Shown here: positions 48,090-58,907 of the stretch, one piece after another
How positions within the stretch are numbered: the first letter of the stretch is position 1
Layout: each line of letters begins with the position of its first letter
From: Takakia lepidozioides
Taxonomy: Eukaryota; Streptophyta; Takakiopsida; Takakiales; Takakiaceae
Length of the DNA stretch: 60,000 nt
NCBI GenBank assembly: GCA_030704615.1
Contig: CM060734.1
Location: 19,532,001 to 19,592,000 of the forward strand
Direction of reading: 5' to 3'
Position numbers and translations under genes: made by a program
Notes under the pieces: generated by a model
Databases searched by the model: none
What the model was told of the DNA's origin: nothing
What the model saw: the letters and a program-made list of their open reading frames with translations, nothing else

Positions 48090-51000
48090 CAGAGCCTCTA
48101 TAGACTTTAAACCAAGGAGACATTTCAGCAGATTCGGACACATATGTCTGTCTCTTGCATCAAGATGGACGGTCTGGAAGCTGGAAAGCAGATGCACACT
48201 CACGGATATGTCATCCTGTAATCTATCCGAGACTATGCATAGTGTGTGGAATGCGCAATCCGGCAAGAACGGACGGGACCTGTATGTTGCCACTTCGGAT
48301 GCCATGGTCCGAGCGCTTTCGCAACACACACGGTACCGGGATTTCCTTCGTGGACGCGGTTCTGGTAAGGGGCCAGACAGGGCAGAGTTGCAGTTGAGGG
48401 CTGCAAACAGATGCAAAAATCCTGTTAGAATGGCAAAGGTTGTAAACGAATGCACAGTGGGAACACCTTTGCAATCCAGACATCCTCATCTAGAAGTGGA
48501 TTCGCTCCAAAAGTTTTTCTACTCGACACCCTTGTCAACATGTATCTTAAGTGCGGGAGCATCATGGATGCTCACCAAGTGTTCAACAGAATGCTTCAAC
48601 GTTCTTTTGATCACGTGGAATATAATGTTGGCAGGATTCACCAAGCATGGGTGTGGTAGGAATGCTTTGGAGAGCTATGAGCAAATGCTGCTCGAAGGGG
48701 TGGGTTGGACGATATGTGGTTTCATGGAACGCCATGATTGCAGAATATGCTCAGCATGGGTGTGTTAGGGAGGCTTTCGAGATCTATGAGCTAATGCATC
48801 GGTTGGGGGTGATGCCCAACAGGGTCACTTTCACTTCTGTGCTCAATGCATGTGCCAGTCTAGGAGACCTAGAGAAGGGCAAAGAGATCATGCTGATATC
48901 ATTAGAGGTGAAATTGCAGCAGATAGCATTCTGGAGATTGCCCTCACTGACATGTTTGTCAAATGCGGGGGCATGGAGAATGCGCGTCAAGTGTTCTACA
49001 AAATGGCGGAACGAGATGTTGTATTATGCTCCATGATTACAGGCTACATTGGAGGTGGGTTCTCAAGGTCTATGCCAGTGTGGCAGCCCTTGAGAAGGGC
49101 AAAGAGATCCATGCTGACATTATCAAGCCAAAATTGTGTCAGATACCAAATGTCATTCGACAGTATGGCTGAACGAGATGTGGTGTCCTGGAGTGCGATG
49201 ATTGCAGGATATGCACAGCAAGGCTTTGGAGACCTATGAGCAAATGATGTGCGAAGGGGGTGAAGCCACATGACATTTGTTTGCATTTGCAATGTGTGTG
49301 CAAGCATGGGAGCCCTGGAAAAGTGCAAAGAGGTGCACGGTGATCGTCAAATCCATCATCTTCAAATTATGTCTTAAGCGATCCATCGGAAGTTCCAGAA
49401 AGTAGTTGAAAAGCGATTACTTTTGCTCATGTTAGGGCAATTCAATTTTAAGCTTAGTAACGTAACCTCTCTCTTTGCCAAGCTACTTGTTTTGAAGTGG
49501 GGTACATTTGCAGGTTCTTTCCTGTCCAAAAAAATCGAGCACTGTGGGAGCATTGAGGATGCCAAGGGAGTGTTCAACCTATGGCTGAACGAGATGTGGT
49601 GTCGTGGAACGCAATGCTTGCAAGGTGTGCACAGCAGGGGCACGGGATGGGGCTTTGGAGACCTATCAGCAAATGATGGGAGAAGGGGTGAAGCTCGACC
49701 ACATCATGTTTGTGTGCATTTGCAGTGCGTGTGCAAGCCTGGCAGCCTAGAAAAGTGCAAAGAGGTCCATGGTTGCATCGTCAAATCTGGAATTGTACCC
49801 GGTGTCATGTTGAACACTGCCCTAGTGGACATGTATGTCAAATGTGGGTGCATTAAGGATGCCAAGGGAGTGTTCGACAGTATGGCTGAACGAGAGGTGG
49901 TATTGTGGAGTGCGATGATTGCATGATATGCACAGCAGGGACGCATTTGGGGAAAGCACGTCATGTTTGTGTGCATTTGCAATGCTTGTGCAAGTCTGGC
50001 AGCCCTGGAGAAGGGCAAAAAGGTGCATGGGGATATCGTCAAAGCTGGAATTGTACCAAACGTCATTCTAAACACTGCCCTGGCAGCTCTAGAAAAGGGG
50101 AAAGAGGTCCATGGCGACATCTTCAGAGCTGGAATTGTACCAGCTGTCATTCTGAACAATACCCTGGTGGACATGTTTGCAAAATGTGGGTGTATCTAGG
50201 ATGCAAAGGGAGTGTTCGACACTATGGCTGAACGAGGTGTGGTGCGTGCAGGGTATGCACAGCAGGGACGTGGGATGGAGGCTTTGGAGACCTATGAGCA
50301 AATGATGTGCGACGGGGTGAAGCCCAACCACATCACGTTTGTGTGTGTTTGCAGTGCGTGTGCAAGCCTGGCAGCCCTGGAAAAGGGCGAAGAGGTGCAT
50401 CGTCAGAGCTGGAATTGTACCAGATGTGATCCTGAACACTGCCCTGGTGGACATGTATGCCAAATGTGGGTGCATGGAGGATGCAAAGGGAGTATTCGAC
50501 AATATGGCTGAATGAAATGTGGTGTCGTGGAATGCAATGATCGCAGGATATGCACAGCATGGTTGTCATAGGGAGGTCCTGCAACTATTTGAATGAATGC
50601 AAAAGAACGGCTTAAAGCAGTATGTGTTCTCTCTGTATGCAGCCACACTGGCCTTCTGAATGAAGGAAGACGCTACTTCGATTCCCTGATTCAAGATCAT
50701 GGTGTCACTCCGACAGTATAGCACTTTGGCTGCATGGTGGACCTTCTTGGACGTGTGGGACAACTGGATGAGGCAGTGGACCTGAACGTGCGGCAACATC
50801 TATCCTCAAGTGGAATGAACAGGATGTCGCGACTTATGTTGCTATCAAACATCTATGTTGTAGCTGGCAGGTGGGTTGATACTGTAAAGGTGAAAAGAAT
50901 GATGAAGGTCAGAGGGGTTGAAAAGGAGCCAGGTCGCTGCTGCATTGAGGTTTGCAACAGGGTGCACACCTTCGTTGTAGATGACAAGTTGCATCCCAGA

Positions 51001-51096
51001 ATTAAGGAAATCCATGCTGAGCTGAGAAGATTGTCTGGAAAGATGAAGGTGATTTGCCAGGAGCCGTTTTCCAGATTACCTATGATTAAAAAATAA
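48090..51096 (+). pseudogene. PLS-class PPR protein pseudogene (E-type)
   Basis: Pentatricopeptide repeat proteins of this class bind organelle RNA, often at editing sites. Many PPR motifs are visible in three frames in one direction: CGSIMDAHQVFNRM, VVSWNAMIAEYAQHG, NRVTFTSVLNACASLGDLEKG, DMYVKCGCIKDAKGVFDSMA, YAQQGRGMEALETYEQM. The end (50640-51096) gives [35 protein letters not shown], then NIYVVAGRWVDTVKVKRMMK and the E/E+-like close KVRGVEKEPGRCCIEV, with no DYW domain. At least eight frame changes and several stops occur, and part of the E region is missing. Repeated 'LEKGKEVHG' blocks at 49.7-50.4 kb suggest internal duplication. It cannot encode a protein. Confidence 0.88.
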
Positions 51097-52122
51097 AAAA
51101 AATGGATTGTAAGAGCTTGCAGTCATGAATTTATTAAATAATTTCTTGAAAATTAGGACCGCAAGCTTTGGCGGTCCTGATTTATCCCATTTTTTTTTAA
51201 TATTTCGGGACCGCCAAAGCTGGCGGTCTCGATTAATTATATTTAAAAGAAAAATCAGGACCGCTACAGTTGGCTTTTCGGAATTTATAAAATAAGTTTT
51301 TAAAAAATCTTTGGCGATCCCGATTTATTAAATTTTTTTTTTAAATTTGAGACCGCCCGATTTATTATATATTTATTTTTAAATTTGAGGCCGCTAGATC
51401 TTGCGATCACAATTTTTTTTCTTAAAATAGTTTCTTAAAATTTTGGACCACCAGATATGATATGGCGGCTTACTGGTAAACTGTACAATATAAAAATTAA
51501 AATTAGAAAATAATTACAAAACATAAAGTCAATTTTTGAGGTGATGTGACGCACATCTGGACATGACTTCAAACGTGACGCTGACGTGTTAACGCCACAT
51601 CACGTCGTTTTGTGCAACTAGGGGTGATTGAATGAAAAAGGTTAAAAATGATTTCTAACAATTCCGTGTATTATCAAATTAGTGCCCAAGATAAATGATG
51701 AACTCATTTTCTTGTGGAATTGTCCTCTGGTTTTAATCCGACAACATATAGGGATTACAAAAATGGTCAAAGTGTTTCAATGTAGGCAATTGTAAAACTT
51801 GTGATTTCTAGATGTTTTTATAGTACGTCTAAATATCATCACTGATTGTTATCTATTCAAAAACTTTGGTTTGTATAGAGATCATTGCCTTCACGTGTGT
51901 CAAGTGTCACTAAACATTATCATGAACCACAACCAACTAAACAAATCACGTGCTACCACCCATAGAAGATGCACCCGAACCATCAGTGGCTTTCACACAT
52001 CCGCAAACAGAGCGGCTATCTGAAGCTTGGGTTTGCATTACCAACTCCCGACCTATTTCCTGATCGCTTTGAAAACTCTACGAGGTGATTCTCTCGGTCA
52101 TCGTCATCTTTAGCGTCTCCAT
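51097..52122. repeat. AT-rich region with repeated GC palindromes
   Basis: Between 51150 and 51470, AT-rich DNA carries several diverged copies of a GACCGCC...GGCGGTC unit. The best are AGGACCGC-AAGCTTTG-GCGGTCCT (51155-51178) and GACCGCC-AAAGCT-GGCGGTC (51209-51228). Weaker ones are near 51258, 51310, 51350 and 51390, at roughly 50-80 base spacing. The rest of the interval shows no gene. Confidence 0.6.
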
Positions 52123-52801
52123 TTATTTGATTCCATAACCAAACTCTTTGATGGCACTTGCAATGGCAGTAGAACCTCCAGACAAATGTCGCTTATTTGA
52201 ATTTAGACGACCTTGCACACCTGACAACTTACAAGTTGCCGTCCTATGAGTGACAGGTGCAGTGGAAGGATTGCCGGACGTAGTGCCTGCCATCACATTT
52301 GGTGTTGTTCCAGAACCAGTGCCTCTAAATATATGAGCCTGTAGTCGTAAAAGACTGAATGGGACATTATCAAATTGTGTATCTGACACGAATGCAACAT
52401 CATCAAGATCAATGGTTTGGGGAGGATTGTTGCGCACTCGCTAGTCAATACCTCCAAGAATCTCATTCACCTTTGTCATGCATCCAAGAACGCCATCAAA
52501 TGTTTGGTACCATGGCCACTCAGTAGGAGGAGCACCTATTGCATTACATTTTTGTTTTTTTTTCTTCTCCATACGCATCCTTAAGCTTGTTCACCTTGTC
52601 GCGGCACTGTTTCCAAGAACGATGGGGCGCATTGGGAAACCCTACATTAAGTCTGTCAGCAATGTATGTCTAATCTTTTGCTCTCAAAGGTGCACGCTCG
52701 TGATCCCAATATTTTTCCTCCCAAAGATCTAACAACAAAAGGGTTGTATCATTTGTCCAACCTCGTGCAACATTCTTCTTTTCAATATGAAGGTGTGGCA
52801 T
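52123..52801 (-). pseudogene. Trihelix/SANT-like DNA-binding protein pseudogene
   Basis: Minus-strand frames give WTNDTTLLLLDLWEEKYWDH, then RAPLRAKD, a TAG where the family has Trp, and TYIADRLN...PHRSWKQCRDKVNKLKDAYGEE. That is the three-helix Myb/SANT-like domain of plant trihelix factors and of some transposon-encoded proteins (W...W...W/QC..K...LK..Y). After a frameshift the protein continues EWPWYQTFDGVLGCM, another stop, and an acidic tail (DLDDVAFVSDTQFDN). The spacing and order are intact, so it was a real gene disabled by a TGG-to-TAG change, a frameshift and a further stop. Confidence 0.7.
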
Positions 52802-53161
52802 TTTCACACCGACAATCACTAGCAACTGACTACTTTGAATTGAGCAATCGCTTTGAGGACCTTCCAGTCGAAACGGGAGGGTGAAGCTCCGCAGGTTGGA
52901 AAATGTGTGCAAGTCCATAGGACATGTCAATGGATTGGAATAATATGAGTGAGTAAGCTGGAATGTATGGATAAGCAAGGCAAGAATATCTTGGGGTATG
53001 GCATGGTGTGCGCATGCCATTTCTAGTCGGGTGAGGGATCGTGGCTTCTTGGGGGGGGTGTCTTTGAGGTAGCAGTCTACGAGCCAATATAATTCGGTCG
53101 CGAAGTCTTGTTTTGGGGGTTGTAAAGATTGTGGGTAGGAGTTTGCAGCAGAATACTTCTC

Positions 53162-54634
53162 TCACAACCATGTTAATCTGTTATTAGGAATGAGTCCAAT
53201 GAAGCGGCCGTGTTGAGCGTAAATATTGGAAAGGCGGGGGCCCATGTGAATTAGAGGTTGGTCATGCTTGACATCTTTGTCGGGGTTACACTCAGTTATG
53301 CAGATGTGCACGTTAGGGGCAGAGATCAGCTGGTGAATGTATCGACTATCTGTAAGTTGGGCGGGGGTGGTGTGTTGTTGGTGAATGTGTGTTAAGTAGT
53401 CTATATTAGTATGTTTATGGAAAGAGGTGAGAAGGGCAAGATTGTGTTCGGGGTCACAATCGTCTTGTGGGCCAAATAGGTCATCTTCTATCTGCCATGT
53501 GTTGTCTTCTGAGGAATAACCAGCCCATTTACAGTGGTAGTAGGTGTCAATACAGGTGGCACCGAAGGCATCAATTGATGTTTGGGTTTTGACTCCTAGT
53601 ATGGCTTCAATGATGTATGCATTATTATTGTCATCGTTGTGTGGAGAAGATGGGGGGGGCGCTGTGGTGAGTGGTTGGGAGTGGGTGGGGGAGCCTTGCA
53701 TATTAGGTGAGGGGTTGAATGGCACATTCGGGTTGTGGTCAAGTTCGGTATGTTGTGTATTAGGTAGATGAGAGGGGGAGCCGGGTTCTGTGACTGTGGG
53801 GGTATTGGCGGCATATGCCGTTCTAAGTGTTTGGTAGATGGAGGCAGTAGGGGAGGATCGGTACTGGGGGAGCAGGTCTTGAACCGTATGGGGATAGTAG
53901 AGACATGGGATATCGCAGTGGAGGGTGCAGATTGCTGAGGGATGACAGAAGAGGGTTCGGAGATGGTGTAGGTATTGAGTGGTTTTGGTCGTAGCTCGGG
54001 AGAATTTAAGAGTGAATTCGCTTGGTTTTAAAAGTCGATGGCCGGAGGCGGTGGTAAGTTGGGTGAGGGTGGTAATTTGACGTTCTTTGAAATAGGTGAG
54101 GATGGGGATTTTTTGTTTCGGATTAGAGATGTCGAATTGTGATAAGAAAAGGCTTGTGAGCCATGCGCATTCTAGGGGTGACGAGGTGTTAGGGTAATCT
54201 GGCAGGCCGGTTTGTATACTAATTTTCATTTGGCGTAGGATGAGTATTGTGCGGGCAGTAGGGGAGTGTAGGCAGGCTTGTGGGTGCAATGATGATAGTG
54301 AGTAAATGCTATTGTATTTTAATGCGAGGTGTTTGAGGAGGCCCTGATAGATGATACCGAGACGTCCAGGATCGTTGAGTGCTTCTTTTAATTGTGTGCC
54401 TAATGTGCGAGCGTATGATATGATTAAGGGGCTAGAACCGATTCCGTAGCTGTCAGTTGGGAGTTGCGTGAGGGCATTAGGGGTACTAGTTGGTAAACCA
54501 CATACGCGCTTTGTGAGTTGAATAATGTTTTTATCAAGTTTTTTTATGTCTGGGAAAGGGTGTGGAGTGAAATGAGTATTGAATTTGTGTTTGTAGTACG
54601 GATTGAATGATTGATAGTTTCGGACGGATGGCAA
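53162..54634 (-). pseudogene. LINE ORF2 C-terminal region with chromodomain
   Basis: This 490-codon open frame follows the RT thumb after a frame shift near 54600. Residues 1-270 are helical-looking sequence downstream of RT (e.g. ISYARTLGTQLKEALND). A P/T/S/H-rich linker spans about 280-335. Residues 339-388 form a chromodomain: YIIEAILG ... YYHCKWAGYSSEDNTWQIED, matching the family pattern in which an aromatic cage (Y, W, Y) reads methylated histone tails. About 100 residues follow to the stop. In Ty3 chromoviruses such a domain guides integration; here it is on a LINE ORF2. It is the longest undamaged segment of the element. Confidence 0.82.
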
Positions 54635-55339
54635 TTGGGGATTTGAGCAGGGCCAGACTTTTGGTAGCTAGTTTGGATGATGTAGAGTCTTTTTGGATGT
54701 GCCAAGTGATGGAGGGTACTAATTGGATACCCAGGTAGGTATATGGCTCATCTGGTCCCAGGAAGGGGAAAGGTGTGTTTTGGTAGTGTACATAGAGTTT
54801 GCAATGTGAGGCTATGGCTGCTTTAGTGAGCCGACTGTGAAGTGTGGCGGCAGTGATGGCGCATTTGTGTAAGCTGAGTTCCATGCCTGACCATAGATTG
54901 AATCGAAATAGTTTGTTAACTTGTCGGTTTAGGTGTTGTGGTTTGTGTGCTAGGATGGCGAGATCGTCTGCATATGCTGCAGCTGAGATGTCACTTGAGG
55001 AGGTTTTGTATTGATACCCAAGTTTGCCACGGGCGAGCCAGCGGAGTAGGGGTTCTAGGAAGATAATGAATAGGTAAGGACTTAAGGTGTCTCCTTGGAT
55101 GGTTCCTCGGATGTGTTAAGATGTGATGTCCATGTACGTTTTTGAGTACGGGTAAGATAGCCACCATTTTGTTTTGAGCGTGGAGTTTGTGGGATTTCAA
55201 GAGGGGCAGAGCAGGTGGCAATGACACTTTTGGTCATTTCTTTCATTGAAGTTGTGAGTATGATCTCGGCTTCGATCCAAGCTTTGTCAGGGGATTGCGC
55301 GAGGTTTGCTTCGGAGAGTATGTCGGAGAGTTTTAGCAT
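54540..55339 (-). pseudogene. LINE (second family) reverse transcriptase, fingers deleted
   Basis: A pre-RT linker (ILSEANLAQSPDKAWIEAEI; 55339-55150) is followed almost at once by the palm block RGTIQGDTLSPYLFIIFLEP, with an in-frame TAA just before it. The usual RT fingers are absent, a deletion of probably several hundred bases at about 55130. The catalytic box AAAYADDLAILA has its YADD at 54963-54974. Thumb sequence (WSGMELSLHKCAIT, EPYTYLGIQLVPS) runs to about 54540. Confidence 0.82.
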
Positions 55340-55432
55340 AAGGTGTGAGGATGTTGGTTGGAAGTGCTTTAGAAATGTGACTATGTTATTGTAGGGGAGT
55401 GGGGATAAAATTCTAGATTGCGGTGGTGGAAC

Positions 55433-57190
55433 TTACATGGGTGGAATGGGTCTAAAGGGGATGAGGGATGGTGGGATGGTTACTGAAACGGGATAATGGT
55501 CTGAGTTGCATAAACTATTAATGTGCACATGACTGTTAAGGTACGTTGGGATGTCATTTTGTGTCTTGAGGTAGAAGCCGTCAAGAAGGCTTAAGGATGA
55601 GTAGTTGAGTCTACCTTGTCTAGAATAATGGTGGTCGGCGGGTATATAATGGAGGTGGTGTGATTGAGTAAATTTGGCCCATTCCTGGTCTGCGGGGAAT
55701 GGAGTTTTGCGTATACCGTTGTATGTGTGACCCATCAGGGCAATGTCCCTAATGAAATCACCTGCTTGAATGTAGTGCTGGGAGTCGGTGGAGGATTGGG
55801 TTAGTGTGTTGGAGATGGTAAATAGGATATCAGGGATCAGGGGGAGATCTTTGGCGTGTGTGGACATGTACAAGTGTATAAGTATAATGGGGAGGAGCGT
55901 GGGGAGGTGGAGTTTGATGATTTGAAGGTGTGATCGGAGGGGGAGAGCGACAGGTATTTTGACCGTGGTGCTAGGGGAGTGATGTGTGCGGAGAATACCA
56001 AAAACCACCCCGCCCCGGGTAGGATGGTATGGCGCGGAACGTCTAGTTAGGCATTGTGCGGCTGTGAATGAGCTACCATACAGCATATAATAGGCTGGAA
56101 GGAGTTTGTTGATATAAGAACTATTGGGGTTGTGTGTGTCAAGTTTAGTTTCTTGTGATAGGATGATATGCGGGGGTGTAGACTCTGTGAGATGGATAAG
56201 GCTTTGAATGTTGGTGGCAAGTGATCCTACATTCCAAGTAAGTATGTTGAGTGCGTGTGCTTGCTGTGAAGAGGAGGTGTGTGGGGGATTGTGGGATCTT
56301 GGGGGGGTTGGAGGTGGGTCACTGGTGGAGCTGGGCATGCAGGGTAGGGTAGTGGATGTCGGTATCATGGACGGGGGTTGATATCCAGGGATGCCTGTCC
56401 TGGCTTGAAGGGTTGCAGTGAGATTTTTTTTGGAGAGGAATGGGAATTTGTTGGCGACGATATCTAGTTCGTGAATGGTTGCAGGTGGGTGTGCCAGATG
56501 TTCGCCGAGAATCCTATGGATTACTCCAGGCTGGGCTTGTAGTAGGCCAAGAGATTCGTGGAGGTTGTGTAGGTAGCGTGGGGGTGCTAGATATCTGTGA
56601 GGTAGCGTGGGTAAATCCTGCAATTGTTGTAGTAGTGAACAAATGTATGTGTTTGGTTGGGTTTGAAAGTAGTCGTTGCATATTGAGGGTATTGGGGAGA
56701 TGATGATGATTAGTGAGAATATGAGGTGTTGTATGGGGTATCTGCTAAGTTTATGGGTGGCACTGACTAGAAATAGGTGTTGGCAGGCAGGGAGCCCAAA
56801 GGTGGCAATTGGGTGTGTGGGTTTGCGGTTATTGGTGGAAGGGGTGGGGAGAAAAGGAGAGAAGTGGCCACTAAGGTATTGATATGCAGGTACGAGTAAA
56901 ACAGTGTCTGTTTGGAAATATAGTGCATATCTGGCTTTATGGTCTTTTGAAAGCTTGTTGATGATGCTAGTGATGGTAGAGGGGCCTGGGTTGGGGTGGA
57001 TGTCGCCGCAGCTTAGTAGTATAAGCGTTTCACAGGCAAGTTTATAGGGCTTAAAGTGGGACGGTGGATGATGAGATGAGTGTTTAGATGCAAGAGGTTT
57101 TTGGTGATATCTCCTATGTGGGCAGTGGGTTATAAGTTGGATTGTAAGGGAACAGGGGGTAGGGGTGCGTGGGGGGTAGCTGATAAAAAG
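55433..57190 (-). pseudogene. LINE (second family) ORF2 N-terminus with 2A-like motif and endonuclease
   Basis: A continuous open frame. Near its start is LILLSCGDIHPNPGP (NPGP at 56981-56992), matching the 2A ribosome-skipping signature D-V/I-E-x-N-P-G-P except His for Glu. About 240 residues later comes the APE-type endonuclease: LNILTWNVGSLATN, IILSQETKLDTH, YIQAGDFIRDIAL, and CNSDHYPVSV near the end at 55433. The usual GDFN box reads GDFI, so a catalytic Asn appears lost. The start codon is unclear; the frame is open back to at least 57180. Confidence 0.78.
56981..57007 (-). other. 2A-like (CHYSEL) motif GDIHPNPGP
   Basis: Nine codons at the N-terminal side of the LINE ORF2, preceded by the hydrophobic LILLSC that normally stalls in the ribosome exit tunnel. 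The consensus is D-V/I-E-x-N-P-G-P; here H replaces E, a change seen in some retrotransposon copies, so activity is uncertain. Known 2A motifs lie at comparable positions in animal and trypanosome non-LTR elements. Confidence 0.7.
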
Positions 57191-58907
57191 GTGTATGAGG
57201 GGGATAGATTTGGTGGTGTCGTGGTGGGGACGAGTGGAGCTGGTTTTTTTTGTGTGTGGGGGGGGGGGATTTTATTGTGTTGAGATTAGTGTGTGGATTC
57301 ATCCGGTGGCCATGGAAGGGGTTTGTTGTGCGGGAGCTCATATGGTGGGGTTGAATGTATGGTGGTTGGGGAATATAGATTTAATTAGAGTGGGGGAGAT
57401 TGGATAAGTGGGCGACATATTTGGATGAATGAGTTTGGGCAGAGGCGCGGATGAAGGAACCTGATTTTGGATGAAGTGTCGGTGATGGGTGAGAGAAGTG
57501 TGAGTGCAGGGGATATGGTTAGGGGTGCTCCATGTAGTGGCATATTATAAAGGTGTGGGGGAGCATGAGTCTACATAGGTGGGATAAGGGGAGCCGTAAC
57601 GGGGAGGGTTATGTGTATTTAGCTGGGTTGGATGAGGTACATTTATCCAAGTTTGCATGGTGTTCATGGGTAGGAATATGGGCTTATTATTTTTGTATAT
57701 GGGTATAATTGGGCAGGTAGTGAATGGATGTTTCCGCGGGTGACTGAGATGACGTTCGGTGGGGGTGGCAGTTATTAGTGCGGGGAGTATAAGGTGAGTA
57801 GGCGAGTTGCGTGGATGCATGGCGTTGGGTGAGGACGTGGATGAACGCATCCACGAATGAATGAAATACAGGTTGCGTGTTACGGATGTATGAGTGTGGG
57901 AAGGTATGATTTTATTTGGTGCAGGTGTATGAGTGTGGGGGGATATGATTTTATTTGTATTGGGGCTATTAGTAGGACCGTATACGCGGTAGGACCGTTA
58001 GGAAGTCTAGCGGATAATATGGTGGGTAGTGTAGGTGGACTCTGAGGGCCGTGGTGTGGGAATACAGGTTGAGGTGGACCGTACAATACACGAAGCGTGG
58101 TGTTGGCGTATGGGGATTTGAACACCAGGCTCTGGGGGGTGCCAGGCAATAAGGCCAGGAGACTTGAGGTGGCGGGGCGGGATGGGTGCAGTGATATAAG
58201 GTGCGAGGGTGGTAACGGGTGGGGGAATTTTATACAGATTTAAATTTGGGAGCATGTGGGGGGGGTCAAAAATAGAACGGGAGGGGTCGTTAATTTCAAG
58301 GGTGGGGAAGGTTGCACGCGCGGTGCATCCGTGGGTGGTAGGGTCAGTGTGAGTTGCAGGTGGGAGGGGCCAGCAGGTGGCGGGGTATGGTAGGTCCACG
58401 CTGGGAGAGGCGGGGTACAAACGGTCTCGGGTGCAGATATAGCTGGGGTTGAGGCGGAAGACGTGGGGGTGCTGAGATATAAACGTGCGTGGGGGAGAGT
58501 CAGCAGCGATCTGGTTATGGCACGTGGCGTGACTAGGACATGTGGCTAGGCAGGTGGCAGGACGTGGTTGGTCTAGGTTAGTAGTGATTGAGATTGATGG
58601 CTTTATTGAGACCGTGGGATGTGATTGTAGATTATTTTGGTGCATCGACAGGGTGTGTAGAGGTGAGGGAGAGTGGTGACAGGGGACAACAGTAGTGCAG
58701 AGTGACGATTGAGAGTAAGTATGTGAGAAAGTGAGAGTTTGTATTGAGTGTGCTATCGTGGTGGAATCATTCAGAGCTGTAGAGTAACATTTTGAGCAGG
58801 ATACATTGAAACATAAAAGTAAGAGAAATAAAACAACACACAGAAGAGAATAGAGTGCGGCTCGGAAGCTAGAGTAAGTCTGTTGGGTGTAGCTTGGCCC
58901 CAGGGAA
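57191..58907 (-). other. Spacer between LINE ORF1 and ORF2
   Basis: Strongly asymmetric DNA: the plus strand is G/T-rich with G runs (10 G near 57260), the minus strand C/A-rich. Open frames are long only because of this bias (for example 58007-59074). They give repetitive P/T/S/H-rich peptides with no known domain. It may be an untranslated inter-ORF region or the start of ORF2. Confidence 0.4.

Noticed and set aside
53040-53620. Chromodomain from a neighbouring Ty3 chromovirus
   Set aside because: No RT, RNase H or integrase of Ty3 type is nearby, and the domain is in one long frame with sequence downstream of the LINE RT. The reading as part of the LINE is therefore preferred, though not proven.
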